Assembly (NCBI RefSeq): GCF_022808915.1
Contig: NZ_JAKZFS010000003.1
Span: 1-64,000 of the forward strand
Source: Fundidesulfovibrio terrae
GTDB lineage: Bacteria; Desulfobacterota; Desulfovibrionia; Desulfovibrionales; Desulfovibrionaceae
Direction of reading: 5' to 3'
Length of the DNA stretch: 64,000 nt
Made by a program: the position numbers and the translations under genes. Shown here one piece after another: positions 40,468 through 49,117 of this stretch; the stretch's first letter is position 1; the number at the start of each line of letters is the position of its first letter. Below the pieces are notes generated by a model. The model made no database searches, was not told the DNA's origin, and was given only the letters and a program-made list of their open reading frames with translations.

Positions 40468-41387
40468 TTCCGGCCTCCGGCGAGAGACTCGTTCATGAGG
40501 CTGATGAACACCTCCTCCAGGCTGGTGGCCACCACGCGGAAGCTCTGGGGGCCGGCTGCGTAGGGTTCGAGGCTGGCCGAGAGGAGCGCCGGATCAGGTC
40601 CGGAGACGTGCAGGGTGTTGCCGAAATGGGCCACCTGCTCCACTCCCGGAAGTGTCTTCAGCGTCCGGGCCAGCTCGTAGAGCCCCGGCCCCGAGACCTC
40701 CCAGGTGGCCAGGCCGCGCCCGGTCACCACATCTTCCACAGTGCCCTTGGTGAGCAGGTCGCCGTAGGCGATGTAGGCTAGGCGGTGACAGCGCTCGGCC
40801 TCGTCCATGTAGTGGGTGGAGATGAGCGCGGTGAGCCCCTGCCCGGCCAGCTCGTGCACCTCGTCCCAGAAGTCGCGCCGGGCCTTGGGGTCCACACCGG
40901 CGGTGGGTTCGTCCAGGAGCAGCAGCTCGGGGCCGTGGATGAGGCTGGCCGCCAGGGCCAGGCGCTGCTTCCAGCCGCCGGAGAGCGTCTGGGCCAGCTG
41001 GTCGGCGTAGGGGCCGAGGCTCATGCGCTCGATCATTTCGGAGACCGTGCGGGCGCGGTTCTCCACGCCGTAGACCCGGGCCATGAAGTCCAGATTCTCG
41101 CGCACGGAGAGGTCGCCGTAGAGGCTGAAGCGCTGGGCCATGTAACCCACGCGGGTCTTGATGCGCGCGGCCTCGGTGATCACGTCCATGCCGAGGCAGG
41201 TGCCGCTGCCGGAATCAGGCTTGAGCAGGCCGCAGAGCATGCGGATGAACGTGGTCTTGCCCGATCCGTTGGGCCCGAGAAAGCCGTAGATTTCACCCTG
41301 CTCCACCTTGAGCGAAAGGTTGTTCACCACCACCTTGCCGTCGAAGGACTTGGTGATGCCGGTGACGTCAATGGCCGGGCGGTTCAC
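40464..41387 (-). CDS. ABC transporter ATP-binding protein of the efflux system
   Basis: The 307-residue ATPase carries Walker A GPNGSGKTT, signature LSGGWKQRL, Walker B LLLLDEPTAGVDP and the H-loop STHYMDEAERC. I use the GTG start at 41387 because it forms a GTGA 4-bp overlap with the HlyD-like stop and begins the domain exactly (VNRPAIDVTGI). Upstream residues in the same frame are antisense-like. A C-terminal extension of about 80 residues is common in this subfamily. Confidence 0.92.
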   Translation of the reverse strand: MNRPAIDVTGITKSFDGKVVVNNLSLKVEQGEIYGFLGPNGSGKTTFIRMLCGLLKPDSGSGTCLGMDVITEAARIKTRVGYMAQRFSLYGDLSVRENLDFMARVYGVENRARTVSEMIERMSLGPYADQLAQTLSGGWKQRLALAASLIHGPELLLLDEPTAGVDPKARRDFWDEVHELAGQGLTALISTHYMDEAERCHRLAYIAYGDLLTKGTVEDVVTGRGLATWEVSGPGLYELARTLKTLPGVEQVAHFGNTLHVSGPDPALLSASLEPYAAGPQSFRVVATSLEEVFISLMNESLAGGRK

Positions 41388-42358
41388 GAATTGGATCCTT
41401 TGGGGGCGTTCTGGGGCAGGACGTCCACGGGCTGGCCGGGCTTGAGGGCCTGGGCCGTCTGGGCATCGAAGCGCGCCTCCACCATGAACACCAGCTTGGC
41501 CCGGAAATCCTGGCTGTAGATCACCGGCGGGGTGTATTCGGCCTGGGGGAAGATGAAGCTCACCGTGCCGGTGAACGGCTTGGGGCAGCCGTCGCAGCGC
41601 ACGGTGACGGGCTGTCCCACGGACACCTTGCCCAGATCGGTCTCGGGGATGAAGAAGCGCACCTTCACGTTGGCCGGGGGCAGAAGCTTCACCACCGGGC
41701 TGCCCGCCTGCACCCATTCTCCCTTGTAGTGGATCAGGTCGAACACCTGGGCGTCCAGGGTGGAGTTCTGGAGCTTCTGGTCCAGGTACCAGCGGGCCTG
41801 GTCCAGGTCGGCCTGGGCGGATCGCGCCTGGGCCTGCGCCGCCAGAATCTGGTCGATGCGCGAGCCGAGCTTGCCGGTGGCCAGCTGGGCTCTGAAATCG
41901 GCCAGGCCGCCCTTGGCGTTCAGATACGCCGTGCGGGACTGGTCGTATTCCTCCCTGGCCACGGCTCCTGTGGCGAGAAGCGCCGCGCGGCGGTCCATCT
42001 CCAGCTTGTTCAGGGCCAACTGGGCCTCGGACTGGGCGATCCGCGCGAGAATCTGGTCGATCTCCTCGGGACGCAGGCCCTTTTTCAGGTCATTGACCGT
42101 GTCCTGGGCCTTCTTGAGATTGGCCTCGGCCCGGTCCACGCTCTGCTGCTCCAGATCGTGCTCCAGGGTGAAGAGCGGGTCGCCGGGGCGCACCCGCGAT
42201 CCGCGCGCGACCGGCAGCTCGTCGAGGCGTCCGGCCAGCTGCGAGGCCACGTATACGAACTCGCCCTCGACGTATCCCTGGTAGACCGTCTCGCCCCCCT
42301 TGGAGCAGGACCAGGCCGACAGGCAGAGGGCCACGACCAGCAGTGCGCGAATCTTCAT
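41384..42358 (-). CDS. HlyD/EmrA-type periplasmic adaptor protein (YbhG-like)
   Basis: The 324-residue protein has an N-terminal signal and a possible lipidation Cys18 (AWSC, an imperfect lipobox). A lipoyl-like half, a long helical hairpin (about 70-170) with repeated alanine-rich heptads and a beta-barrel region follow. It bridges the ABC-2 permease to an outer-membrane channel, which is not encoded here. The start at 42358 overlaps the tetR stop by 4 bp. Confidence 0.9.
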   Translation of the reverse strand: MKIRALLVVALCLSAWSCSKGGETVYQGYVEGEFVYVASQLAGRLDELPVARGSRVRPGDPLFTLEHDLEQQSVDRAEANLKKAQDTVNDLKKGLRPEEIDQILARIAQSEAQLALNKLEMDRRAALLATGAVAREEYDQSRTAYLNAKGGLADFRAQLATGKLGSRIDQILAAQAQARSAQADLDQARWYLDQKLQNSTLDAQVFDLIHYKGEWVQAGSPVVKLLPPANVKVRFFIPETDLGKVSVGQPVTVRCDGCPKPFTGTVSFIFPQAEYTPPVIYSQDFRAKLVFMVEARFDAQTAQALKPGQPVDVLPQNAPKGSNS

Positions 42359-42969
42359 GCTTCCTCCCGGGCGGCGGCGGTGAGTAACCCGCCGAGAAAT
42401 CCGGCCATGTCCATGACTCCGATGTCCGCCACGCGGGTGAGGGAGGCGGGAAGTTGGCTGGCGAAACGTTTGCGGACCGGTTCGGTCAGGCTGGTGAAAA
42501 CCAGCGGCCCAACCAGCGAGAAATGCGTGAGCACCGGATCGAGCCCGGTTCGCGCCACCAGTCCCGCCACCGTGCGGATGATCCTGGACCACTGTGAGAG
42601 CACCTGCGGCGGCATGCTCTTGCCCTGGGAGGCCAGCTCCCAGGCCATGATGCGCGGCAGGCGCGGGTCCTTGGCGAAGAGCCCGGCCACCGCGTTGAGG
42701 ATGCCCTTGAGCTTTTCCAGGGCGGCCCCGTCCGAGGCGTCCACCTGCTCCACGGCCGTGGCCAGGCGGTCGAACTGTCGCATGACCACAAGCTCGTACA
42801 GGCGGGCCTTGTCGCCCACCCGGTAGTAGAGCATGGCCTTGTTGATTCCCGCCGCCTTGGCGATGGCCTCCACCCGCGCCCCGGCGAAGCCGTGCTCGGC
42901 GAACACGGTGGCGGCGGCGTCCAGGATGGCCTCCTCGGGGCTTTCTGTCGAAGTGATTGCGTTCTCCAT
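42355..42969 (-). CDS. TetR family transcriptional regulator of the efflux operon
   Basis: The 204-residue regulator has an N-terminal helix-turn-helix (about 12-60: VFAEHGFAGARVEAIAKAAG then NKAMLYYRVGDK) and a ligand-binding C-terminal domain. It heads the operon tetR-hlyD-ATPase-permease with 4-bp overlaps throughout. A perfect palindrome 14 bp upstream of its start is the likely operator, so autorepression relieved by the exported compound is expected. Confidence 0.93.
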   Translation of the reverse strand: MENAITSTESPEEAILDAAATVFAEHGFAGARVEAIAKAAGINKAMLYYRVGDKARLYELVVMRQFDRLATAVEQVDASDGAALEKLKGILNAVAGLFAKDPRLPRIMAWELASQGKSMPPQVLSQWSRIIRTVAGLVARTGLDPVLTHFSLVGPLVFTSLTEPVRKRFASQLPASLTRVADIGVMDMAGFLGGLLTAAAREEA

Positions 42970-42982
42970 ATCTACCGGACGG

Positions 42983-43000
42983 TTTAACCATCTGGTTAAA
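42983..43000. promoter_or_regulatory. Palindromic TetR operator
   Basis: TTTAACC-ATCT-GGTTAAA is a perfect 7-bp inverted repeat lying 14 bp before the tetR start. Size, symmetry and position fit a TetR-dimer site overlapping the operon promoter. Confidence 0.75.
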
Positions 43001-43100
43001 AAGTGTCAACCGACCTGACACCGGTAGGCCACCTCATCCTGAACCAAGGGCACCCCGAGGATTGAGGCGATCAGGTGAGACCGAGCAGGTCGCGCGATCA

Positions 43101-43361
43101 TCAAATGTCATATTTCTTGAGTGCGTTCTCGATATCCTCGCGAACAAAGCCCGCGAAGACTTTGTCGCCGATGACGATGGTGGGAAAGGACAGGGAAGGG
43201 TTGAGTTCGCGCAGGATGGGCATGGTTTTGTTGCGCTCCTCGGCGTACAGGCGGTCCACGAACACGTGGTCGTAGGGGACTGCGCGTTCATCCAGATATT
43301 TCTTGGCGGCGGCGCAATGATGACAGGTGGACAGGGCGTAGACCTTGATTTCAGGGGTCAT
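43101..43361 (-). CDS. Glutaredoxin-like thiol-disulfide protein
   Basis: The 86-residue thioredoxin-fold protein has active site C13-H-H-C16 and the cis-Pro segment LSFPTIVIGDK. The CHHC centre is unusual compared with CPYC of classical glutaredoxins. GAGGAG lies upstream of the ATG at 43361. It probably reduces protein disulfides or handles a metal. The partner is unknown. Confidence 0.87.
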   Translation of the reverse strand: MTPEIKVYALSTCHHCAAAKKYLDERAVPYDHVFVDRLYAEERNKTMPILRELNPSLSFPTIVIGDKVFAGFVREDIENALKKYDI

Positions 43362-43688
43362 GTGTTTCTCCTCGCACCTTCGATGGCCTCTCGGGGCTTT
43401 TGGGGGGTTCAACCATATACTCCCATCCCCAAGCTGAAGGTCAAGCATGAAGAGGCAATTGTGCGGACGTGGTCCGGTCTTGCCGCGCTTCGCGCACACT
43501 TCGGCCCCGGCTTTCGGAGCTCGCCCCTGGCGGAACTGCCGGCATGCGAAACCAAACTTGCGCTCAGGCTTTGACAAATAGTCGTGCAGGCAATACTAGC
43601 CACAATGACGGAAAAACAAATGATTTCGAAATATTATATATATTTATACAAGTCGCACCTCGTAAACCCGAACTGAGGGGGACACACT

Positions 43689-44900
43689 ATGGCAAAGAAG
43701 ATCATTTTCTGCGCGGATGGGACGTGGAACGGGCCGGGAGTGGACATCGACCACGACGGAAACTACGACAACACACCGACCAACGTTTGGAAGCTCTTCG
43801 ATCGATTGCCGGGTGATGATATTGCGAACACGACAAGGCTGGCCGATGAGCAGGAAATCTATTTCAAATCCGCTGCCGAGGGAGATCAGGTCTCGAAATA
43901 CATCCACGGCGTCGGTGACTCGCATAACCCTATCATCAAGATCCTTGGCGGGGCTGCCGGAGTGGGGATCATCCAAAGAATCGTCCGGGGTTATACCTTC
44001 ATTTCCAGGCACTACGAACCCAGGGACGAGATATTCATCATCGGCTTCAGCCGGGGGGCCTATACGGCGCGGGCGCTGGCCGGACTGATCTGCGCCATGG
44101 GCGTGCTGGACACGTACGCCAATCCTATCCCCAAGGAAAAAGCGTACATCCTCGGAGCCGCGGCTTGGTATCAGTATGTTGAATCAAGGAAAAAGCCTGA
44201 TTCGTCGCTTTGGGGAAGAATCCAGGACACCCTCGACATGTTCCCGAAATTCCTCACCAACACCGCCATCAGTGGCCATCTGGTCAAAGTCGATGCGATT
44301 ACGGCCGTATGCGTATGGGACACGGTGGGCGCGCTTGGCATCCCCCAATACAGCATGGACCGCGAGAGAATAGACGCCTTCAAATTCGTGGACCTCACGT
44401 TGAACGGCAAGGTTCAAAACGGCCTCCACGCCGTTTCCATCGACGACAGGCGGGCAGATTTCACTCCCACGCTGTGGGACGCCAGTGCCCAGGTCAAGCA
44501 GGTCCTGTTCGCGGGGGGCCACGCGGACGTGGGCGGCGGATACCCCGACGACAACAACGAAAGCGACCTGTCAGACATCTCCCTCAACTGGATGCAGCAC
44601 CAGTTGGAAGCGCTCTCGGTGAAGTTCAAGACACCTAGTGTTGAGTTCCAAAGCATCGCGAGGAAAAGCCAAGGCCCAGCTCACGATGAAACCGTAGAGA
44701 ACCGCATCTGGGAAATCCTCCCTGCTGGCCGGAATTTCTCTAACAGACCGGACCTCTTTCTGCACAAGTCCGTCACGAATAGGCTGGGAATGAGCGTAAG
44801 AAGTCATCCCACGAAGTCCCCGGAGATTTACGATCCCGTAAACCTGGGAGGCTGGGTTTCCGGTGGGAAGGTTAAACCGGGCACAAAAATCGACACCTGA
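43689..44900 (+). CDS. DUF2235 alpha/beta hydrolase (Tle1-like lipase fold)
   Basis: The 403-residue protein starts with FCADGTWNG, carries the nucleophile motif GFSRGAYTAR and later GGHADVGGGYP, all typical of DUF2235. Relatives include the type VI secretion phospholipase effectors Tle1 and stand-alone hydrolases. No secretion or immunity gene is adjacent, and no signal peptide is visible. The AT-rich upstream region (43600-43650) and lower GC suggest transfer. GAGGGGG lies upstream of the start. Confidence 0.83.
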   Translation: MAKKIIFCADGTWNGPGVDIDHDGNYDNTPTNVWKLFDRLPGDDIANTTRLADEQEIYFKSAAEGDQVSKYIHGVGDSHNPIIKILGGAAGVGIIQRIVRGYTFISRHYEPRDEIFIIGFSRGAYTARALAGLICAMGVLDTYANPIPKEKAYILGAAAWYQYVESRKKPDSSLWGRIQDTLDMFPKFLTNTAISGHLVKVDAITAVCVWDTVGALGIPQYSMDRERIDAFKFVDLTLNGKVQNGLHAVSIDDRRADFTPTLWDASAQVKQVLFAGGHADVGGGYPDDNNESDLSDISLNWMQHQLEALSVKFKTPSVEFQSIARKSQGPAHDETVENRIWEILPAGRNFSNRPDLFLHKSVTNRLGMSVRSHPTKSPEIYDPVNLGGWVSGGKVKPGTKIDT

Positions 44901-44909
44901 TCCGAAACA

Positions 44910-44950
44910 AAAACCCAAAAAAGCGGCGTCGCCCATGGGCGACGCCGCTT
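44910..44950 (-). terminator. Terminator of the minus-strand tautomerase transcript
   Basis: The 14-bp stem AAGCGGCGTCGCCC with GGGCGACGCCGCTT (44921-44950) is followed on the minus strand by TTTTTTGGGTTTTT. It also sits just past the DUF2235 stop. Confidence 0.85.
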
Positions 44951-44974
44951 GCAATATATCCCGGCTTGCCTCTC

Positions 44975-45364
44975 TTACACCTTCACCGCATACCCCAAAT
45001 CCACCAGATCGGCCCTCTGGCCGCCCCGGATGCCCCAGTTTTCGCGGGGCTGCTCGGCCACCTGCACGAACACGTCCCCGGCCGGGACGCCGAGCTTGCC
45101 GAGGTTCTCGACGATCAGGGCGTAGAGCCGACCCTTGGCCTCGGCGCTGCGGCCCGTGAAGGCCCGGACCTCCACTAGCACGTACCGGTCGGATTTGCCC
45201 GGAGGCAGCAGCCACTCGTCCGCGGCGTAGCTGCGGATGCGGATATTGCGGTCCGGTTCGGGGATGCCGAAGGCCTCCACCAGGGCCGAGTGCACGGCGT
45301 TCATAACCGCGATTTTTTCCTCGGACCCCAGATCCCTCATGACGCTGATGTGCGTGAGCGGCAC
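44975..45364 (-). CDS. Tautomerase-superfamily protein
   Basis: The 129-residue protein starts at GTG 45364 with CGGAGG upstream. This start is favoured because it places proline at position 2 (Val/Met-Pro-Leu-Thr-His), which becomes the catalytic Pro1 after Met removal. The length matches two-beta-alpha-unit tautomerases rather than the 62-residue 4-oxalocrotonate type. The substrate is unknown. Confidence 0.83.
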   Translation of the reverse strand: MPLTHISVMRDLGSEEKIAVMNAVHSALVEAFGIPEPDRNIRIRSYAADEWLLPPGKSDRYVLVEVRAFTGRSAEAKGRLYALIVENLGKLGVPAGDVFVQVAEQPRENWGIRGGQRADLVDLGYAVKV

Positions 45365-45392
45365 GGCCGACCTCCGGTTGTGGCTTGCGGCG

Positions 45393-45911
45393 CTACTGCG
45401 CCTGTTCGAGCTTCCTGGCTTCCTGTTCGGGAGTGGGGATGGCCCCTTTGGGAACGTCGGTGTTCTTGGCCGGCTGCGGCTCCCGGACGGTCTTGGCCGG
45501 GGGCGGCCCGTCGCCCGCCCTGGACGCGGCGTCCTCGCCCTGGGGCTTGCCATCTCCCGCCTTGGCCGAGGGCGAGAGCTGCACTTCCATGTCGGTCAGG
45601 CGTTTCTGAAGGGCGTTCACACCCGTCAGGAGTTCCTGGAAGTCGCGCTGGCGCTGGTTGCCGCACTCCTCAAGCTGGGAACGCTGCTCCGAGAAGCGGG
45701 CCTCGAGTTCCGACTGCACGCGCTGGGCCTCCAGGCGAATGGACATCTTCTCCTCTTCCTGGCGCTTGCGCTCGCGCAGGACGTCCTCGAGCTGGGAGCG
45801 CGTTTCGGAGAGATCCTTCTCTAGGGCGAGATACCGGGTGGCCACCAGCGTGGACAGGGCGGCGGCAGCCGCCGTGACCACGGCGAAAAGGACGAAAGCT
45901 GCGGTTTTCAT
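45393..45911 (-). CDS. Membrane-anchored coiled-coil protein
   Basis: The 172-residue protein has one N-terminal membrane helix (about 4-25), a coiled-coil rich in Glu, Arg and Gln (about 30-110), and a Pro/Ala/Gly-rich tail. No enzymatic motif and no known family. It sits upstream of the tautomerase gene with a 28-bp gap and is probably co-transcribed. Confidence 0.65.
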   Translation of the reverse strand: MKTAAFVLFAVVTAAAAALSTLVATRYLALEKDLSETRSQLEDVLRERKRQEEEKMSIRLEAQRVQSELEARFSEQRSQLEECGNQRQRDFQELLTGVNALQKRLTDMEVQLSPSAKAGDGKPQGEDAASRAGDGPPPAKTVREPQPAKNTDVPKGAIPTPEQEARKLEQAQ

Positions 45912-45995
45912 GTCTGGAAATTATCCCCCAAATGTTTCATGCTCAAGGCAAAACATTGCAAACGCCGGCCGGAAGGCATAGAGGACCCCTCGCCT

Positions 45996-47204
45996 ATGAA
46001 CCTCCCCATACTCCATCTCAAGAAGCACGAGGAACGCCGCCTCATGGCCGGACACCTGTGGGTGTTCTCCAACGAAGCGGACACGGCCCTGAGCCCCCTG
46101 AACACCTTTTCCGCCGGGGACCACGTCCTGGTCATGTCGGCCAGGGGCAAGCCCCTGGGCGTGGGCTACGTGAACCCGGGCTCGCTCATCCTGGCCAGAA
46201 TCTGCGACAAGAGCCCCAGGGCCCGCCTGGACCGCGACTGGCTCCACGGCCGTTTGTCCCAGGCCCTGGCCCTGCGCGAGACATTCTTCGACCAGCCCTA
46301 CTACCGCATGGTCTACGGCGAGGGCGACCATCTGCCCGGCCTCGTGGTCGACCGTTACGGCGACGCTTTGAGCGTGCAACTGCTCACGGCCGGAATGGAA
46401 CGCATGCGCGAGGACGTCCTGGACGTCCTGGACGAGTTGGTCAAGCCGTCCTCCATCCTGCTCAAGGGCGACGTGCGCTCCCGCCAGCTCGAGGGGCTGC
46501 CGCTCGAGGTGGAGGCCGTTCACGGCACCCCTCCCTCGGAAGTAGACGTGCCCGAAGGCCCCGGACGTTACCGGGCCAGCCTGGCCACCGGCCAAAAGAC
46601 CGGCTGGTTCTTCGACCAGCGTCCCAACCGCCTGGGTATCATGCCCCTGTGCTCCGGCAAGCGCGTGCTGGACGTGTTCAGCTACGTGGGCGCCCTGGGC
46701 GTGGGCGCGGCCCTGTCCGGCGCCGACGCGGCAGTCTGCGTGGACGCATCCCAGGCGGCCGTGGACCACGTGACCCAGAACGCCGAGCTGAACGGCGTCG
46801 CGGACCGCGTGAGCGCCGTCAAGGGCGACGCGGCCGAAGTGCTCGAGGAGTTCGCCCGCGAGGGCAGGCGCTTCGACGTGGTCAGCGTGGACCCGCCCGC
46901 CTTCGTCAAGCGCAAGAAGGACCTGGAAAACGCCATGGGCGCCTACCACAAGATCAACAAGCTGGCCGGGCGGCTCGTTACGCCGGGCGGATTTCTGCTC
47001 ACGGCCTCCTGCTCGCAGCATCTCGAGGCCGGACAGTTCCAGCGCCTCGTGGCCTCGGCCCTCTCGGGGCGCAAGCGCGCCCAGCTCATCCGGCGCGGCG
47101 GACAGGGACCGGACCATCCGATCCATCCGTCCATGCCCGAAACCGACTATCTGAAATCGCTGCTTTTCCGGGTAAACGCTTCACAAAACCCGGAAAACGA
47201 TTAA
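45996..47204 (+). CDS. rlmI: Class I rRNA large-subunit methyltransferase (RlmI-like)
   Basis: The 402-residue protein has an N-terminal PUA domain (HLWVFSNEAD region), the FFDQRPNR segment, SAM motif VLDVFSYVGALGV and the catalytic VDPPAFVK. RlmI makes m5C1962 in 23S rRNA. The start at 45996 is preferred to an earlier in-frame one because it begins at the PUA domain. It is 12 bp upstream of mlaE. Confidence 0.9.
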   Translation: MNLPILHLKKHEERRLMAGHLWVFSNEADTALSPLNTFSAGDHVLVMSARGKPLGVGYVNPGSLILARICDKSPRARLDRDWLHGRLSQALALRETFFDQPYYRMVYGEGDHLPGLVVDRYGDALSVQLLTAGMERMREDVLDVLDELVKPSSILLKGDVRSRQLEGLPLEVEAVHGTPPSEVDVPEGPGRYRASLATGQKTGWFFDQRPNRLGIMPLCSGKRVLDVFSYVGALGVGAALSGADAAVCVDASQAAVDHVTQNAELNGVADRVSAVKGDAAEVLEEFAREGRRFDVVSVDPPAFVKRKKDLENAMGAYHKINKLAGRLVTPGGFLLTASCSQHLEAGQFQRLVASALSGRKRAQLIRRGGQGPDHPIHPSMPETDYLKSLLFRVNASQNPEND

Positions 47205-47216
47205 TATACGCAAATC

Positions 47217-48023
47217 ATGGCTAACGCCTTGGACGTGCTGCTCGGCCCCGTCGCGAACCTGGGGCGCTCCTTCCTGGGAACCGTGCTCGGGCTCGGTTCC
47301 TTTTTCGTGTTCACCTGCCGGGGGCTGATCCACATGTTCAGCCTGCCCCTGCAGTGGGCCAAGGCCGTGCAGCAGGTGTACTTCATCGGGGTGAAATCCG
47401 TGGCGGTGATCGCTCTGATCGGGCTGTTCACGGGCATGGTGCTGGGGCTTCAGGGCTACTACACCCTGGTGAAGTTCGGAGCGGAAGGGCTCCTGGGGGC
47501 GGCCGTCGCGCTGTCGGTCATCCGCGAACTGGGACCGGTTCTGACGGCCATCATGATCACCGGCCGGGCCGGTTCGTCCATGGCGGCGGAACTCGGCATC
47601 ATGCGCATCTCGGAGCAGATCGACGCCCTCGACGCCATGGACGTCGACCCCGTGCGCTACCTGGTGGGTCCCCGCCTGGTCGCATCGCTCATCTGCTTTC
47701 CGCTGCTCACGGCCATGTTCGACGTCATCGCCCTGCTTGGCGGCTACCTGACGGGCGTGATGATGCTCGGCGTGAGCCCGGGCATCTACTGGGCGCGCAT
47801 CCACGACAGCGTGGTGCTGCGCGACGTGAACGGCGGTTTCTCCAAGTCCCTGGTGTTCGCCCTGCTGGTGGCCGCGGTGTGCTGCTACGAGGGATTCTAC
47901 GCCCACAGGCGTCCGGGAGTGTACGGGGCCAAGGGCGTGGGGCTGTCCACCACGTCGGCCGTGGTGACGTCGTGCGTGTGCATCCTGGCCTCGGACTACG
48001 CCCTGACGTCGTTCCTGCTTTAG
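47217..48023 (+). CDS. mlaE: MlaE-family lipid ABC transporter permease
   Basis: The 268-residue permease has five to six membrane helices and the conserved ELGPVLTAIMITGRAGSS, AAELG and EQIDAL signatures of MlaE. It moves phospholipids between inner membrane and MCE protein. It heads mlaE-mlaD-mlaC-mlaA. Normally an ATPase gene, mlaF, is next, but only 36 bp separate mlaE and mlaD here. Confidence 0.94.
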   Translation: MANALDVLLGPVANLGRSFLGTVLGLGSFFVFTCRGLIHMFSLPLQWAKAVQQVYFIGVKSVAVIALIGLFTGMVLGLQGYYTLVKFGAEGLLGAAVALSVIRELGPVLTAIMITGRAGSSMAAELGIMRISEQIDALDAMDVDPVRYLVGPRLVASLICFPLLTAMFDVIALLGGYLTGVMMLGVSPGIYWARIHDSVVLRDVNGGFSKSLVFALLVAAVCCYEGFYAHRRPGVYGAKGVGLSTTSAVVTSCVCILASDYALTSFLL

Positions 48024-48059
48024 CTATGAGTTGCATTCCCCGGTGATGAGGCATACTGC

Positions 48060-48527
48060 GTGGACACAATGAAGAATCGTTCCGTGGAATTGGCGGCCGG
48101 ACTGTTCGTTCTGGCCGGGCTTTTGTGCGCGGCCTACCTCACGGTGAGGCTCGGCAAGCTCGAAGTGCTCGGTGGCGACAGCTACGAGATCAAGGCCCGC
48201 TTCATCGACGTGACCGGCCTCAAGGAAGGCGCGGGAGTGGAGCTGGCCGGGGTGCGCGTGGGACGGGTGGAGTCCATCGGGCTCTCGCCCGACAAGCACG
48301 CCATCGTGACCATGCTCATCGAGAAAGGCGTGAAAGTGACCGACGACGCCATCGTGTCCGTGAAGACCAGCGGGCTCATCGGCGACAAATACCTGAAGAT
48401 CACCCCCGGCGGCGCCGGAGACCCCCTGGCGCCAGGCGGACTGCTCACCGACACGGAATCTTCCGTGGACATCCAGGAACTCATCGGCAAGTACGTTTTC
48501 GGCGGAGTGAAGGAGGAGAAGAAATGA
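48060..48527 (+). CDS. mlaD: MlaD-type MCE-domain substrate-binding protein
   Basis: The 155-residue protein has one N-terminal membrane helix (about 8-28) and a single MCE domain (FIDVTGLKEGAGVELAGVRVG). MlaD forms a hexameric lipid ring in the periplasm. I choose the GTG at 48060 because GAGG is eight bases upstream. An ATG at 48069 is possible but too far from it. It overlaps mlaC by 4 bp. Confidence 0.92.
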   Translation: MDTMKNRSVELAAGLFVLAGLLCAAYLTVRLGKLEVLGGDSYEIKARFIDVTGLKEGAGVELAGVRVGRVESIGLSPDKHAIVTMLIEKGVKVTDDAIVSVKTSGLIGDKYLKITPGGAGDPLAPGGLLTDTESSVDIQELIGKYVFGGVKEEKK

Positions 48528-49108
48528 CGGCGCGTGCCCTGAACGTGCTTTTTCTGGTTTTGCTTCTTTCCGGCTGGTCTCACGCAGCCCAGGCCGGACA
48601 GGCTCGCGACACCCTCAAGGCCAGCGTGGACGAAGTGCTGTCCGTGCTCTCCAGCACCAAATCCGGCGACCCTGCCCGCACGGAAAAGCTCCAGGCGGCG
48701 GTGAGCAAGGTTTTCGACCCCGAGGAACTGGCCAGGCGCACCCTGGCAGCCAACTGGGAAGCCTTCAATCCGGACGAACGCCAGCGTTTCACCAAGGCGT
48801 TCGTGAGGCTTCTGGAGCACACCTACCTGCGCCGCATCGAAGCCTACACCGACGAGAAGGTGGTGTTCATGGACGAGTCGGTGCTGGGTGAAGGCCGTTC
48901 GGAAGTGAGCACCAAGATCGTCACCTCCAGCAAGGAGGTGCCCATAGTGTACAGGCTCATCAAGAAGAACGACTGGAAGGTCTACGACGTGGTCATCGAG
49001 GGTGTCAGCCTCGTGCAGAACTACCGCAACCAGTTCAACCAGATTCTGGCCAAGGAAAGTCCCGCCCAGCTCATCGGCAGGGTTGAAACCATGGGCTCGG
49101 CCAGCTAA
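48524..49108 (+). CDS. mlaC: MlaC-type periplasmic phospholipid carrier
   Basis: The 194-residue protein has a signal peptide ending near AAQA (about residue 24) and the MlaC/Ttg2D fold with FDPEELARRTLAANW. It shuttles phospholipids between MlaA in the outer membrane and MlaD. The ATG at 48524 overlaps the mlaD stop (ATGA), with AAGGAGGAG upstream. Confidence 0.93.
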   Translation: MTARALNVLFLVLLLSGWSHAAQAGQARDTLKASVDEVLSVLSSTKSGDPARTEKLQAAVSKVFDPEELARRTLAANWEAFNPDERQRFTKAFVRLLEHTYLRRIEAYTDEKVVFMDESVLGEGRSEVSTKIVTSSKEVPIVYRLIKKNDWKVYDVVIEGVSLVQNYRNQFNQILAKESPAQLIGRVETMGSAS

Positions 49109-49117
49109 GGTACGTTC

